Part shown: one piece after another, positions 32,951 to 43,781 of the stretch | Numbering within the stretch: the stretch's first letter is position 1 | How the letters are laid out: every line of letters starts with the position of its first letter | NCBI RefSeq assembly: GCF_022346545.1 | Contig: NZ_JAKRNU010000015.1 | Location: 1 to 64,000, forward strand | DNA: 64,000 nt | Direction: 5' to 3' | Origin: Sporosarcina sp. ACRSM | GTDB lineage: Bacteria > Bacillota > Bacilli > Bacillales_A > Planococcaceae | The notes under the pieces: model-generated | Told to the model about the DNA's origin: nothing | Seen by the model: only the letters and a program-made list of their open reading frames with translations | Database searches by the model: none | Made by a program: the position numbers and the translations under genes

Positions 32951-34087
32951 ATGGATCTACGATTCACCGAAGAACAACAGATGATGCGTGACATGGTCCG
33001 AAATTTTGCAAAGACAGAAATTAAGCCTTTCATTCCAAGGATGGAAGCTGGGGAATTTCCACATGAAGTGCTGAAAAAAATGGGGAAGCTCGGTCTGATG
33101 GGAATCACTGTCCCGACCGAATACGGCGGTGCCGGGATGGACTTCGTTTCGTATATTAGCGCCATCCATGAACTATCTAAAGTGAGTGCGGTGGTGGGTG
33201 TCATTCTTTCCGTCCATACGTCGGTCGGTACGAATCCGATCCTCTATTTTGGGAATGAAGAACAAAAAAAGCGTTACTTACCTAAAATGGCAAGCGGCGA
33301 ATTCCTCGGGGCTTTCTGTCTGACAGAAGCATCCTCCGGTTCGGATGCCGGTTCTTTAAAAACGCGCGCCGTGAACAAAGGGGATCATTATGTGTTGAAT
33401 GGTTCCAAAATGTTCATCACCAACGGCGGGGAGGCGGATGTCTATATCGTCTTCGCATCGACGGATTCCTCTAAAGGGACATACGGCATTTCCGCATTCA
33501 TCGTCGACAAAGATGCACCGGGGCTCAACATCGGAAAAGATGAGCGGAAAATGGGGCTTCATGGATCGCGGACTGTCGAACTGTCCTTCGATAACTGTCG
33601 TGTACCCGTGGCAAATAGGCTTGGCGAAGAAGGGGAAGGGTTCAAAATCGCGATGGCGAACCTTGATGTCGGTCGGATCGGCATTGCCGCCCAGGCGCTC
33701 GGTATTGCGGAAGCGTCTTTAGAGGCGGCAACGGATTATGCGCAACAACGTATGCAGTTTGGCAAGCCGATCGCCGCACAACAAGGGGTCGCCTTTAAAT
33801 TGGCGGACATGGCGACGGCGGTCGAAGCTGCAAGGCTTCTCGTCTACCGTGCCGCCCAGCTTCGCGCAGAACAATTGCCGTGTGGAAAAGAAGCTTCCAT
33901 GGCCAAACTATTCGCCTCCCAAGCCGCCGTCGATAATTCGATTGAAGCGGTGCAAATTTTCGGCGGCTACGGTTATACGGAAGACTATCCCGTTGAACGT
34001 TATTTCAGAGATGCCAAAGTGACTCAAATTTACGAAGGCACGAGCGAAATCCAACGCATCGTCATCGGCAAACATGTATTGAAGTAG
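32951..34087 (+). CDS. Acyl-CoA dehydrogenase (first copy)
   Basis: A 378-residue FAD enzyme for the first step of beta-oxidation. N-terminal helical domain, central FAD/substrate motif FCLTEASSGSDAGSL, and catalytic Glu 362 in YEGTSEIQR. It is about 60 percent similar by eye to the following copy, suggesting different chain-length preference (short-chain MmgC-like). AAAGGAGTTCGGATGCT precedes the ATG. Confidence 0.94.
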   Translation: MDLRFTEEQQMMRDMVRNFAKTEIKPFIPRMEAGEFPHEVLKKMGKLGLMGITVPTEYGGAGMDFVSYISAIHELSKVSAVVGVILSVHTSVGTNPILYFGNEEQKKRYLPKMASGEFLGAFCLTEASSGSDAGSLKTRAVNKGDHYVLNGSKMFITNGGEADVYIVFASTDSSKGTYGISAFIVDKDAPGLNIGKDERKMGLHGSRTVELSFDNCRVPVANRLGEEGEGFKIAMANLDVGRIGIAAQALGIAEASLEAATDYAQQRMQFGKPIAAQQGVAFKLADMATAVEAARLLVYRAAQLRAEQLPCGKEASMAKLFASQAAVDNSIEAVQIFGGYGYTEDYPVERYFRDAKVTQIYEGTSEIQRIVIGKHVLK

Positions 34088-34146
34088 ATCTATAGTCATT
34101 ATGCAATAAATACCAAAACGGAAATACCATAAAAGGGGGAACCGAA

Positions 34147-35286
34147 GTGAATTTCAAACTATCCGAAGAACATGAAATGATTCGTAAAATGGTTCGTGAT
34201 TTTGCGGAACATGAAGTGGCGCCAACCGCTGCAGAACGTGACGAGGAAGAGCGCTTCGATATGGATTTGTTCAACCAAATGGCAGAGCTCGGTTTAACGG
34301 GGATTCCGTGGCCCGAAGAGTATGGCGGCATCGGCAGTGATTATTTGGCCTACTGTATCGCTGTCGAAGAGCTATCCCGCGTCGATGCCTCGATTGGCGT
34401 GACACTGTCCGCGCACACATCGCTGGCGGGGTGGCCGGTATTCAAATATGGAACGGAAGAGCAGAAACAAAACTATTTACGACCGATGGCGGAAGGGACG
34501 AAAATTGGTGCGTACGGCTTGACTGAGCCGGGTTCAGGGTCTGACGCGGGCGGCATGCGGACGACGGCGAAGCTGGACGGCGATGACTATATTTTAAACG
34601 GCTCCAAAATTTTCATTACCAACGGTGGCATCGCGGATATTTACATCGTTTTTGCAGTGACCGATCCCGATTCTAAACATAAAGGGACAACTGCCTTCAT
34701 CGTGGAGAGAGATTTTCCGGGCTTCTCCGTCGGGAAAAAGGAGAAAAAGCTTGGCATTCGTTCATCTCCTACGACGGAGATCATGTTCGACAATTGCCGC
34801 GTACCGAAGGAAAATAGGCTCGGTGAAGAAGGGGAAGGCTTCATCATCGCCATGAAAACATTGGATGGCGGACGGAATGGCATTGCCGCGCAGGCGGTCG
34901 GCATCGCGCAAGGTGCATTGGATGCAGCAGCCGACTATGCGAAAGAGCGCGTTCAATTCGGGAAACCGATTGCGGCAAATCAAGGAATTGGCTTCAAACT
35001 TGCGGATATGGCGACAGCGACGGAAGCATCGAGGCTCCTTACATACCAGGCGGCTTGGCTGGAGTCCAACGACTTGCCGTATGGAAAAGAGTCCGCGATG
35101 GCGAAACTGATGGCTGGAGATACGGCGATGAAAGTGACGACGGAAGCGGTCCAAGTATTTGGTGGTTACGGCTATACAAAAGACTATCCGGTCGAGCGCT
35201 TCATGCGTGATGCGAAAATTACGCAGATTTACGAAGGCACACAAGAAATCCAACGCCTTGTCATCTCCCGAATGCTTACAAAATGA
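34147..35286 (+). CDS. acdA: Acyl-CoA dehydrogenase AcdA (second copy)
   Basis: A 379-residue paralogue of the previous enzyme: [15 protein letters not shown] in the FAD domain and catalytic Glu 363 in YEGTQEIQR. In B. subtilis acdA lies between fadF and rpoE, which this copy matches. AAAGGGGGAACCGAAGTG gives a GTG start. Confidence 0.94.
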   Translation: MNFKLSEEHEMIRKMVRDFAEHEVAPTAAERDEEERFDMDLFNQMAELGLTGIPWPEEYGGIGSDYLAYCIAVEELSRVDASIGVTLSAHTSLAGWPVFKYGTEEQKQNYLRPMAEGTKIGAYGLTEPGSGSDAGGMRTTAKLDGDDYILNGSKIFITNGGIADIYIVFAVTDPDSKHKGTTAFIVERDFPGFSVGKKEKKLGIRSSPTTEIMFDNCRVPKENRLGEEGEGFIIAMKTLDGGRNGIAAQAVGIAQGALDAAADYAKERVQFGKPIAANQGIGFKLADMATATEASRLLTYQAAWLESNDLPYGKESAMAKLMAGDTAMKVTTEAVQVFGGYGYTKDYPVERFMRDAKITQIYEGTQEIQRLVISRMLTK

Positions 35287-35300
35287 TCGGGAGGTCTAAC

Positions 35301-35927
35301 ATGGAAACGAAACGAAAAGTGAAATCATCCGTCAAAGACGAAAGCCTCGTCGAAAAAAGACGGCAGCAAATTATCCGCGGCGCTGTCAAACTGTTTAGAG
35401 AAAAAGGATTCCATCGCACGACGACTCGTGAAATTGCCAAAGAAGCGGGCTTCAGCATCGGAACGCTTTACGAATATATCCGGACGAAGGAAGACGTGCT
35501 CTATCTTGTTTGTGATGACATCTACAACGAAATGCTTCACAGGCTGTCGACCCTTCCGATTCAAAAAGGGACGACAGAAGGGCTGCAAGCGGCCATTGAA
35601 CAATATTTCTACTTGATTGACGATATGGCAGATGAATTTCTTGTCATGTACCAAGAATTAAAATCATTGCCAAAAGACGCCTTGTCCTACGTCCTGACAA
35701 AAGAAATGGGAATGGTCGCGTTATTTGAGAAAATCCTTCTCACTTGCTTGAAGTCCGGGGAACTGCGCATTGCGGAAGAGGAAGTTAATATGGCTGCCCA
35801 TCATATCGTCGTGCAAGGGCAGATGTGGGCATTCCGCAGATGGGCTTTGCATAAAAATTATAAAATCGAAGACTACATCGCCTTGCAAACAGACCAACTG
35901 TTATATGGAATCAGTAAAGGGAAATGA
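35301..35927 (+). CDS. fadR: TetR-family regulator, probable FadR
   Basis: A 208-residue repressor with an N-terminal helix-turn-helix (RTTTREIAKEAGFSIGTLYEYIRTKEDVL, about residues 38-66) and an all-helical ligand domain. By analogy with Bacillus FadR (YsiA) it would leave its operators on binding long-chain acyl-CoA. Palindromic sites before fadF and the thiolase gene support local control. The ATG follows GGGAGGTCTAAC. Confidence 0.82.
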   Translation: METKRKVKSSVKDESLVEKRRQQIIRGAVKLFREKGFHRTTTREIAKEAGFSIGTLYEYIRTKEDVLYLVCDDIYNEMLHRLSTLPIQKGTTEGLQAAIEQYFYLIDDMADEFLVMYQELKSLPKDALSYVLTKEMGMVALFEKILLTCLKSGELRIAEEEVNMAAHHIVVQGQMWAFRRWALHKNYKIEDYIALQTDQLLYGISKGK

Positions 35928-35936
35928 GCAAAATCA

Positions 35937-35973
35937 TAAAAAAGCCGTGCAAACAATTGTTTTGCGCGGCTTT
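35937..35973 (+). terminator. Terminator of the fatty-acid cluster
   Basis: AAAAAAGCCGTGCAAAAC-like left arm (GCCGTGCAAA) pairs with TTTTGCGCGGC, followed by TTTTCC. Confidence 0.85.
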
Positions 35974-36105
35974 TCCGTATAGTAAAGAAGCTGGTGAGGT
36001 AAGCTTGTAAAAAACGATCATTAATGTTGATGCATTCAATCGCATACATTACCAGTGGATGCAATTTCCATGTATAATAAAAGGGAATCGGAAAGAGGTG
36101 CAAAT

Positions 36106-36270
36106 ATGAAGCCATATCATCATGTGTTAATTATAGCTATGCTTGTCTTTCTTATAATTTTATTATATGGTGATGGTTTCGGGGCAATCCCTTTTTTGCT
36201 TTCTGCGCTATATCTCATTTCCATTTGTGTAAAGGAACTGCGACACTTCAAAAAGAGTAAAAGACTGTAG
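36106..36270 (+). CDS. Small membrane protein, 54 residues
   Basis: Starts MKPYHHVLIIAMLVFLIILL and has two hydrophobic segments (about 7-22 and 26-42) with a basic tail (KELRHFKKSKRL). AAAGAGGTGCAAAT precedes the ATG and a TATAAT box lies 28 bases upstream. I do not recognise a family. It stands alone between fadR and rpoE. Confidence 0.65.
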   Translation: MKPYHHVLIIAMLVFLIILLYGDGFGAIPFLLSALYLISICVKELRHFKKSKRL

Positions 36271-36330
36271 CATATTTAGGATTACATTGTATATAATTAT
36301 GTTTATGTTCAAAGAAAGGACGTGCGTGAA

Positions 36331-36903
36331 ATGAATATCCGTGAAATGACAACAGAACAACTTTCGGAAGAATCCATGATAGACATCGCATTCGCGATTT
36401 TGACAGAAAAACAAACACCACTCACATTGCCGGAGCTTATGGATGAGATTCGTCAGCTCATCGGCGCGACAGAAGCTGAAATGAAAGAGCGACTGCAGCA
36501 GTTCTATACGGACATGAACATTGATGGAAGGTTCCTTGCGATCAATGACAATCGTTGGGGGCTTCGTGAATGGTACCCAGTTGAGCAAATCGAAGAAGAA
36601 ACGGCTCCAGTCGTTAAAGTCCGTAAAAAGAAAAAGAAGAAAGCTTTATTGGATGATGATGACGAAGAGGAAGAAGAGGAAGAAGACGACGAGGACGAGT
36701 TATTCGACGAAGATTTCGATGAACTGATCGACGAAGATGACGAGGATGACGATGACGACGAGGAAGAGGAAGAAATCGTCGAAATCGAAGAGGATCTTCT
36801 TGAACCGGACGATGATCTTGAAATCATTCCAGACGATGAAGACCTTGAATTGGATGATGAAGAGGAAGAGGAAGAAGACGAAGAGGACGACGAATTCAAA
36901 TGA
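36331..36903 (+). CDS. rpoE: RNA polymerase delta subunit
   Basis: A 190-residue protein: the N-terminal globular HARE-HTH domain (about residues 1-85, with NDNRWGLREWYP), a basic KKKKKK patch, then a long disordered Asp/Glu tail that fills the second half. Delta aids RNA polymerase recycling and promoter selectivity in Firmicutes. ATG chosen with AAAGAAAGGA ten bases upstream; an in-frame GTG three codons earlier is too close to it. Placement before pyrG is the Bacillus order. Confidence 0.96.
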   Translation: MNIREMTTEQLSEESMIDIAFAILTEKQTPLTLPELMDEIRQLIGATEAEMKERLQQFYTDMNIDGRFLAINDNRWGLREWYPVEQIEEETAPVVKVRKKKKKKALLDDDDEEEEEEEDDEDELFDEDFDELIDEDDEDDDDDEEEEEIVEIEEDLLEPDDDLEIIPDDEDLELDDEEEEEEDEEDDEFK

Positions 36904-36909
36904 TTTTAC

Positions 36910-36948
36910 TTGACTTCATTCCTTTGACGCTATAAGATTTTACTGGGC
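36910..36948 (+). promoter_or_regulatory. pyrG promoter with GGGC initiation site
   Basis: TTGACT (36910-36915), 17-base spacer to TAAGAT (36933-36938; TATAAG two bases earlier is an alternative), then the initially transcribed GGGCTCC from 36945. GGGC is the start at which CTP shortage causes stalling and repeated G addition in B. subtilis pyrG. Confidence 0.75.
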
Positions 36949-36981
36949 TCCTTAAAAAAGGACACATGAACCAGTGCATAT

Positions 36982-37023
36982 GCGCTCCTCCTGTAGGCGA
37001 TAACTACAGATGGAGCGCTTTTT
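36982..37023 (+). terminator. pyrG leader attenuator
   Basis: GCGCTCC-TC-CTGTAG and CTACAG-AT-GGAGCGC pair around GCGATAA and run into TTTTT, 45 bases before the pyrG start. The pyrimidine-rich left arm (CTCCTCCT) could pair with extra G residues added at the 5' end when CTP is low, blocking the terminator. This is the reiterative-transcription attenuation known for Bacillus pyrG. Confidence 0.9.
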
Positions 37024-37052
37024 GATTTTTCTATCATCATTCAACGAAATGA

Positions 37053-38666
<1,614 letters not shown>

Positions 38667-38667
38667 G

Positions 38668-38690
38668 AAAAGCATAGGGCGCCTATAGTT
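38668..38690 (+). repeat. End fragment of a C-type element
   Basis: AAAAGCATAGGGCGCCTATA directly after pyrG matches the left end of the C element; nothing further of it is seen. Confidence 0.5.
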
Positions 38691-38701
38691 AAATAATAAA
38701 A

Positions 38702-38746
38702 GACAGCACCCACCTGGAAAATTCCAAGCGGGTGCTGTCTTTGTCT
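38702..38746. terminator. Terminator between pyrG and ywjG
   Basis: GACAGCACCC with GGGTGCTGTC and an inner TGGAA/TTCCA pair, followed by TTTGTCTT; placed between converging genes. Confidence 0.75.
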
Positions 38747-38751
38747 TGCCC

Positions 38752-39270
38752 TCAATCTTCATCCGAAAGCATTTCATCATACGCCAGCTTCACGGCCTCA
38801 TAGACAAATAAAGAAGCCATCGCATGCGGTTGGACAATTCGCTCACCGTTGTCGCCAGGCAATAGCCCGCGTGTCAGACCGGTTGATACATAAGTGTACG
38901 CTAAATTTTCAAGCTCATTATCTTCACCAGGTTTTTCAGCTGCCAGCGCGGCAAACGGGATGAAGCGATCAGCCAGCGTGCGCGCCAACTCTAGCGCCCA
39001 CTCATCGGAAGAGGAACGGGTAAACAGCCAAACACGATCGGCTGAACCAATCTCCATTCCTTCTTCATAACGGACCGCTCCCTGTAATGGTTCAACGCCA
39101 TACAAGGCTGTCACAATGACCGCTTCCATTTCCTTGGCTCCAGCTAAAATAACACGCCCTTCACCAATGGTCGCCTGGGCGAGAAGTCGCGCAGTCTCTT
39201 CAATCGATTCTTCGCCATTTGCCGCAATGCGCCCCAAAAGGCCGCCAATTTGTGTTGTTAATATTTTCAA
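38752..39270 (-). CDS. ywjG: DUF2529 family protein (YwjG)
   Basis: A 172-residue protein with a SIS-like sugar-isomerase fold flavour (GEGRVILAGAKEMEAV, then RVWLFTRSSSDEWALELARTL). Function unknown. Opposite orientation to pyrG and spo0F, exactly as ywjG in B. subtilis. The start is placed at TTG, eight bases after GGGAGG, giving MKILTTQIGG; a GTG three codons earlier overlaps the ribosome site. Confidence 0.85.
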   Translation of the reverse strand: MKILTTQIGGLLGRIAANGEESIEETARLLAQATIGEGRVILAGAKEMEAVIVTALYGVEPLQGAVRYEEGMEIGSADRVWLFTRSSSDEWALELARTLADRFIPFAALAAEKPGEDNELENLAYTYVSTGLTRGLLPGDNGERIVQPHAMASLFVYEAVKLAYDEMLSDED

Positions 39271-39684
39271 CCTTACCACCTCCCATCCATTATAAGTTTT
39301 TTACTTTTGAAAACCTACAAATCCCGCTTTTTATAATCAAAACGTTGATTTAACTTTATTATCAGAATTTTATAGTATATTATGAAGTAGAACAGATTGC
39401 ACAGAACTTACTCCTTTTCTATAAGTTATGGCGGTATTCCAAACATAGGAAAACTGAAAAATACAGCAAAAAGGTTGTACGAGAAAAGTAATGCAAAGCT
39501 TGTTCAATCTTATCGTTAAAGGAAAAGCTCGCGTTCCCTTCGCGTTTGACTAGAATGTTTTTACAGTTAAAGTAAAAATCGAAACGGAATGATATTATTT
39601 CAAAAAAAAGCAGGAAAAATCAGATTGCTGTCAAATAAGTACTATACTAGACAATGAAGATTGCCGGGAAGAAGGGATTGCAAA
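39271..39684. other. AT-rich gap upstream of spo0F
   Basis: No gene seen. The stretch is AT-rich and holds the divergent control regions of ywjG and spo0F. A TTGATT with a downstream TATATT near 39350-39380 could be a promoter, but spacing is poor. Confidence 0.5.
39610..39638 (+). promoter_or_regulatory. Candidate sigma-H promoter and Spo0A box of spo0F
   Basis: GCAGGAAAA, 11 bases, GTCAAATAA fits the sigma-H consensus with one mismatch (AAAT for GAAT). TGTCAAA at 39629-39635 differs by one base from the 0A box TGTCGAA. B. subtilis spo0F is transcribed by sigma-H and controlled by Spo0A, which motivates the call. A TATACT at 39643 without a good -35 may be a sigma-A box. Confidence 0.4.
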
Positions 39685-40044
39685 TTGAAAAAACTGTTGA
39701 TCGTTGATGATCAGATGGGCATACGTCTTCTACTCGATGAGGTATTCCGGCGGGAAGGCTTTGTCACACGTCTTGCTGCAAACGGAATGGAAGCGCTTCA
39801 ATCAGTGGAGATAGAGGCGCCTGATTGTATTTTGCTTGATATGAAGATGCCCGGAATTGACGGAATCGAAGTGTTGAAAAGAATTAAGAACGGCTGGCCG
39901 GAAATCCCCGTAATTATGATGACTGCATACGGCGAGATTGAATTGACCGATGATGCATTAAAAATCGGGGCAGTGAAATACTTTACAAAACCATTTGACA
40001 TTTACGAAGTCCGTGATGCAGTTAGCGCATTATTTGAAAAGTGA
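39685..40044 (+). CDS. spo0F: Sporulation response regulator Spo0F
   Basis: Single-domain receiver protein of 119 residues that relays phosphate from sporulation kinases to Spo0B. Acidic pocket Asp 8 and Asp 9, phosphorylation site Asp 52 (LLDMKMPG), Thr 80 and Lys 102 in KPFD. The start is TTG (MKKLLIVDDQ); GAAGAAGGGA lies about eight bases upstream. The order ywjG-spo0F-fbaA is the Bacillus order. Confidence 0.95.
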   Translation: MKKLLIVDDQMGIRLLLDEVFRREGFVTRLAANGMEALQSVEIEAPDCILLDMKMPGIDGIEVLKRIKNGWPEIPVIMMTAYGEIELTDDALKIGAVKYFTKPFDIYEVRDAVSALFEK

Positions 40045-40048
40045 CAAA

Positions 40049-40080
40049 GCAGGCAGTGGTAAACACTGTCTGTTTTTGTT
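40049..40080 (+). terminator. Terminator of spo0F
   Basis: CAGGCAGTG and CACTGTCTG around GTAAA, then TTTTTG. Confidence 0.85.
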
Positions 40081-40146
40081 ATGATATGAGTGGTATATAA
40101 GAGAGATAAACATGTACAAGATTCAATTATCCGAGGAGGAATTCGA

Positions 40147-41004
40147 ATGGCGCTCGTATCGATGAAAGATATGATGATCAAAGGGAAAAAAGAAGGTTAT
40201 GCAATTGGTCAGTTCAATCTGAACAATCTTGAATATACGCAAGCGATTTTACAGGCGGCACAGGAAGAGCAATCACCGGTCATTTTAGGTGTTTCTGAAG
40301 GGGCTGGACGTTATATGGGCGGCTTTACAACCGTCGTCAATATGGTAAAAGGTCTGCTTCACGATTACCAGATTACCGTTCCGGTCGCAATTCATCTGGA
40401 TCACGGCTCAAGTTTTGAAAAATGTAAAGAAGCGATCGATGCCGGCTTTACATCTGTCATGATCGACGCATCATCGAAACCGCTCGCAGAAAATATTGAA
40501 ATAACAAAACAAGTTGTGGAATATGCACATGCACGCGGCGTTTCCGTAGAAGCGGAACTCGGTGTGGTCGGTGGACAAGAAGACGATGTCATCGCAGACG
40601 GAGTCATTTACGCAGATCCGGCAGAATGTAAAGAACTGGTCGATAAAACAGGGATTGACTGCTTGGCGCCGGCACTCGGTTCTGTCCACGGCCCTTATAA
40701 AGGTGAACCGAACCTCGGTTTCAAAGAAATGGAAGAAATCTCGAGTCAATCGGATTTACCACTTGTTCTACACGGTGGAACGGGCATTCCTTTAAAGGAT
40801 ATCCAACGTGCTATCTCCCTCGGAACTTCCAAAATCAATGTGAACACGGAGAACCAAATCCAAGGGACGAAAGCAGTCCGGGAAAAACTCGCTGCAGATC
40901 CGGATGTCTATGACCCACGAAAATATTTGGCACCGATGCGCGATGCGATCAAAGCGACAGTCATCGAGAAAATGCGCGAGTTCGGCAGCTCCCAAAAGGC
41001 ATAA
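40147..41004 (+). CDS. fbaA: Fructose-bisphosphate aldolase, class II
   Basis: Zinc-dependent glycolytic aldolase of 285 residues. Zinc and active-site blocks [16 protein letters not shown] (near residue 81), [23 protein letters not shown] and LHGGTGIP are all present. ATG chosen after GAGGAGGAATTCGA; an earlier in-frame codon has no ribosome site. It faces its own terminator and the nested A/B repeat downstream. Confidence 0.97.
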   Translation: MALVSMKDMMIKGKKEGYAIGQFNLNNLEYTQAILQAAQEEQSPVILGVSEGAGRYMGGFTTVVNMVKGLLHDYQITVPVAIHLDHGSSFEKCKEAIDAGFTSVMIDASSKPLAENIEITKQVVEYAHARGVSVEAELGVVGGQEDDVIADGVIYADPAECKELVDKTGIDCLAPALGSVHGPYKGEPNLGFKEMEEISSQSDLPLVLHGGTGIPLKDIQRAISLGTSKINVNTENQIQGTKAVREKLAADPDVYDPRKYLAPMRDAIKATVIEKMREFGSSQKA

Positions 41005-41005
41005 T

Positions 41006-41260
41006 CAGTTACGCCTTGGCGTAATTGCGTCCAGATTTTGAATCGAGCCTGGGGCCTACAGGATGTAGGTCATGCAGTCGTTGCGAATCGAACAGCAAAG
41101 GGTTCGATTTGCCGTATTTCTGCGATCTTTGCAGAAATTAAGGCACTTTTCTTTTAGGACGTCGCGCACTTAGACTGCCTTCTTTGACTCCTTTCAAAAT
41201 CTGTGACATCCGCCGGAGGCTTTATCTTCGTTCAGCGGAAGCCTTCTGCTGAATGAAGAT
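41006..41260. repeat. A-type element interrupted by a B-type element
   Basis: A reversed A element begins one base after the fbaA stop (CAGTTACGCC palindrome, GTCCAGATTTTGAATCGAGCC). It breaks off at the tip of its central hairpin, where a complete B element (about 41053-41184) is inserted, then resumes with GACTCCTTTCAAAATCTGTG through to the ATCTTCGTTCAGC/GCTGAATGAAGAT hairpin. The intact A copy at 8.8 kb shows the uninterrupted order. Confidence 0.85.
41053..41184 (+). repeat. B-type dispersed element (full length)
   Basis: Nearly identical to the copy at 10.9 kb over about 130 bases (GCCTACAGGATGTAGGTCAT ... CACTTAGACTGCCTTCT), including both central hairpins. Confidence 0.85.
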
Positions 41261-41277
41261 ACCGCCTTTCGAAACAC

Positions 41278-41320
41278 AAAAGGAGAAGCATACCAACAGA
41301 TGTCTTCTCCTTCTTTTCGC
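41278..41320 (+). terminator. Terminator of fbaA transcript
   Basis: AAGGAGAAG and CTTCTCCTT around a 15-base loop, then CTTTTC. It lies beyond the inserted repeats. Confidence 0.7.
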
Positions 41321-41415
41321 ATCATACAACTGCCAGAAATCGGCAGTTCAATAGAGAAACGACTTTTAATGGATTACACCATTGTCACTTTCACCATACT
41401 AAGGAGGATTCTGTC

Positions 41416-42063
41416 ATGAAGTTTTTTATAGACACAGCAAACTTTGAAGAGATTAAAGAAGCACATAGTTGGGGTATCATTTCAGGAGTGACGACAAATC
41501 CATCACTCGTTGCAAAAGAGGATGTACCTTTCCATGACAGATTACGTGAAATTACGGCGCTTGTGCCTGGTTCAGTAAGCGCGGAAGTCATTGCACTCGA
41601 CGCGGAAGGAATGATTGAAGAAGGACGGGAACTCGCGAAAATCGCGCCGAATATCACTGTAAAACTTCCAATGACTCCAGAAGGATTGAAAGCATGTTCA
41701 GTCTTTGCCCAAGAAGGGATCAAGACGAACGTCACCCTCATTTTCAGCGCAAACCAAGCCCTTCTCGCTGCACGTGCAGGAGCGACATATGTATCTCCAT
41801 TCCTCGGTAGATTGGATGATATCGGTCAGGATGGTTTATCACTGATCTCAACAATTGCGGATATTTTCGCTATTCATGATATGAAAACGGAAATCATCGC
41901 TGCTTCCATTCGTAGTCCTCAACATATCACAGACGCTGCACTAAACGGAGCCCACATTGCAACAACACCATTTAACGTACTAAAGCAATTGTTCAACCAC
42001 CCATTGACAGACAAAGGAATCGAAGCGTTCCTTGCAGACTGGGAAACAAGAAAAAGTAAATAA
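41416..42063 (+). CDS. tal: Transaldolase (TalB-small / fructose-6-phosphate aldolase-like)
   Basis: A 215-residue Schiff-base aldolase of the pentose phosphate pathway, the short Bacillus YwjH type. Start [28 protein letters not shown], catalytic Lys 83 in [14 protein letters not shown], and [30 protein letters not shown] precedes the ATG. Confidence 0.95.
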   Translation: MKFFIDTANFEEIKEAHSWGIISGVTTNPSLVAKEDVPFHDRLREITALVPGSVSAEVIALDAEGMIEEGRELAKIAPNITVKLPMTPEGLKACSVFAQEGIKTNVTLIFSANQALLAARAGATYVSPFLGRLDDIGQDGLSLISTIADIFAIHDMKTEIIAASIRSPQHITDAALNGAHIATTPFNVLKQLFNHPLTDKGIEAFLADWETRKSK

Positions 42064-42066
42064 TAA

Positions 42067-42185
42067 CAAAAGCGTAGGGCGCCTGCTTAGACGCGACAGG
42101 CACAAGACGAGCCTGCAGCGGTGTACTTTACCGCACAGCAGGATTGCCTTGTGACCCGAGCGTCTGGCGCCCGGAGTCTAGACGG
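42067..42185 (+). repeat. C-type dispersed element (intact copy)
   Basis: AGCGTAGGGCGCCTGCTTAG at the left and GCGTCTGGCGCCCGGAGTC at the right are near-inverted ends. Inside are GGCACAAGACGA with its partner TTGTGACC and a CTGC...GCGG/CCGC...GCAG hairpin. It lies directly after the transaldolase gene and may fold into one long hairpin. Confidence 0.75.
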
Positions 42186-42186
42186 A

Positions 42187-42228
42187 AAAAAGCGGAAACC
42201 TCTTAAATGGAATAGAGGTTTCCGCTGA
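42187..42228 (+). terminator. Terminator after tal
   Basis: AGCGGAAACCTC and GAGGTTTCCGCT pair perfectly around a 12-base loop; the following bases (GAAATTCGG) are not T-rich, while the minus strand has TTTTTTCC, so strand preference is unclear. Confidence 0.6.
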
Positions 42229-42236
42229 AATTCGGT

Positions 42237-42365
42237 TAAGCCTCCGGCGGATGTCACAGGTTTTGAAGGGGTTTAATTACGTTTATCTAAGTGCCTTAAT
42301 ATCTGCAAAGAACGCAGAAATTAAGGCAAATCGAACCCTCCGCTGTTCGATTCGCAACACTTCCA
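42237..42365. repeat. Remnants of an A element and a reversed B element
   Basis: GCCTCCGGCGGATGTCACAG then GTTTTGAAGGGGTT is an A remnant in the pta-leader orientation. AAGTGCCTTAATATCTGCAA through GTTCGATTCGCAAC is the left two thirds of a reversed B element. Both are truncated. This fills the gap before murAB. Confidence 0.65.
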
Positions 42366-42430
42366 TAGGTTTTGGCAATGGGGTCTTATCTTTATGATGG
42401 ACCGTTACTGTAGGTTCAAAGGAGAATCGT

Positions 42431-43708
42431 ATGGACGTTTATAAAATTAAGGGCGGCAAACCATTACAAGGGACGATCAAAGTGAGCGGTGCAAAGAACA
42501 GTGCCGTCGCGCTCATTCCTGCCTCTATTTTGGCAGACTCCCCTGTAACGATCGATGGACTTCCGGAGATTTCAGACGTACTGACGCTTCAGGCGTTGCT
42601 CGAAGAAATCGGTGGTCAAGTCCGTTTCGACAAAGGGAAAATGATCATTGATCCATCCGAAATGGTTGCGATGCCACTTCCGAATGGCAATGTAAAAAAA
42701 CTACGTGCATCTTATTACTTAATGGGTGCCATGTTGGGACGATTCAAAAATGCGGTCATCGGTCTACCGGGCGGGTGCCACTTGGGACCGAGACCGATCG
42801 ATCAACATATAAAAGGTTTTGAAGCGCTAGGGGCGAAAGTGACCAATGAGCACGGCGCCATCTATTTGCGAGCGGATGAACTGCGCGGAGCGAAAATCTA
42901 TCTGGACGTCGTCAGCGTTGGCGCGACGATCAATATTATGCTAGCGGCTGTGCGGGCAAAAGGACGTACCATTATCGAAAACGCTGCGAAAGAACCAGAG
43001 ATTATCGACGTCGCAACTTTATTATCCAATATGGGTGCGAAGATCAAAGGCGCAGGCACCAATGTCATTCGCATTGAAGGTGTAGAAAGACTTCATGGGA
43101 CGAAACATACGATCATCCCTGACCGGATTGAAGCGGGGACGTTTATGATCATGGCGGCCGTAGCTGGCAGTGGGATTACGATCGATAATGTCATTCCGCT
43201 CCATGTCGAGGCGTTGACAGCAAAACTTCGTGAAATGGGCGTCAAGATCGAAGAAAGGGAAGAACAGATTTACATCCCGAAATCGAGGAAATTACAAGCC
43301 GTCGATGTGAAAACGCTTGTCTATCCAGGTTTTCCGACGGATTTACAACAACCGTTTTCGGTGTTGCTGACCCAAGCGGTCGGTTCTTCAGTCATTACCG
43401 ATACGGTTTATTCGGCCCGCTTTAAACAGATTGACGAACTGCGCCGGATGAATGCGGATGGGCGGGTAGAAGGGCGCTCAGCCATCCTGTCGGGACCGAA
43501 ACCGCTTCAAGCGGCAACTGTCCGCGCATCCGATTTACGCGCAGGGGCAGCACTCGTCATCGCTGGACTTATTGCGGATGGCGAGACGGAAATCCAAGAA
43601 ATCCAGCATATTGAGCGTGGATATAGCTCACTCATTCCCAAACTTCAAGGGATCGGAGCGGACATCCGCAAAGTGACGATTCCTGAAAAGGCGGTTGTGA
43701 GCGAATAA
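42431..43708 (+). CDS. murAB: UDP-N-acetylglucosamine 1-carboxyvinyltransferase (MurAB/MurZ type)
   Basis: First committed step of peptidoglycan precursor synthesis, target of fosfomycin. 425 residues; Lys 22 and Asn 23 in [10 protein letters not shown], catalytic Cys 116 in [13 protein letters not shown], and a C-terminal [16 protein letters not shown]. The Bacillus order tal-murAB-glpX-rho identifies it as the second MurA paralogue; the murAA copy would be expected elsewhere. AAAGGAGAATCGT precedes the ATG. Confidence 0.94.
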   Translation: MDVYKIKGGKPLQGTIKVSGAKNSAVALIPASILADSPVTIDGLPEISDVLTLQALLEEIGGQVRFDKGKMIIDPSEMVAMPLPNGNVKKLRASYYLMGAMLGRFKNAVIGLPGGCHLGPRPIDQHIKGFEALGAKVTNEHGAIYLRADELRGAKIYLDVVSVGATINIMLAAVRAKGRTIIENAAKEPEIIDVATLLSNMGAKIKGAGTNVIRIEGVERLHGTKHTIIPDRIEAGTFMIMAAVAGSGITIDNVIPLHVEALTAKLREMGVKIEEREEQIYIPKSRKLQAVDVKTLVYPGFPTDLQQPFSVLLTQAVGSSVITDTVYSARFKQIDELRRMNADGRVEGRSAILSGPKPLQAATVRASDLRAGAALVIAGLIADGETEIQEIQHIERGYSSLIPKLQGIGADIRKVTIPEKAVVSE

Positions 43709-43781
43709 ATACGGCATCCGATGCCATGACAAAACGAGTTGAAAATTTACGGGTTGTTCGTAAAATATAGGAGGAACACAA

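Noticed and set aside
36504..36899. Serine-rich frame antisense to rpoE
   Set aside because: It mirrors the Asp/Glu-rich codons of the delta-subunit tail and is an expected artefact.
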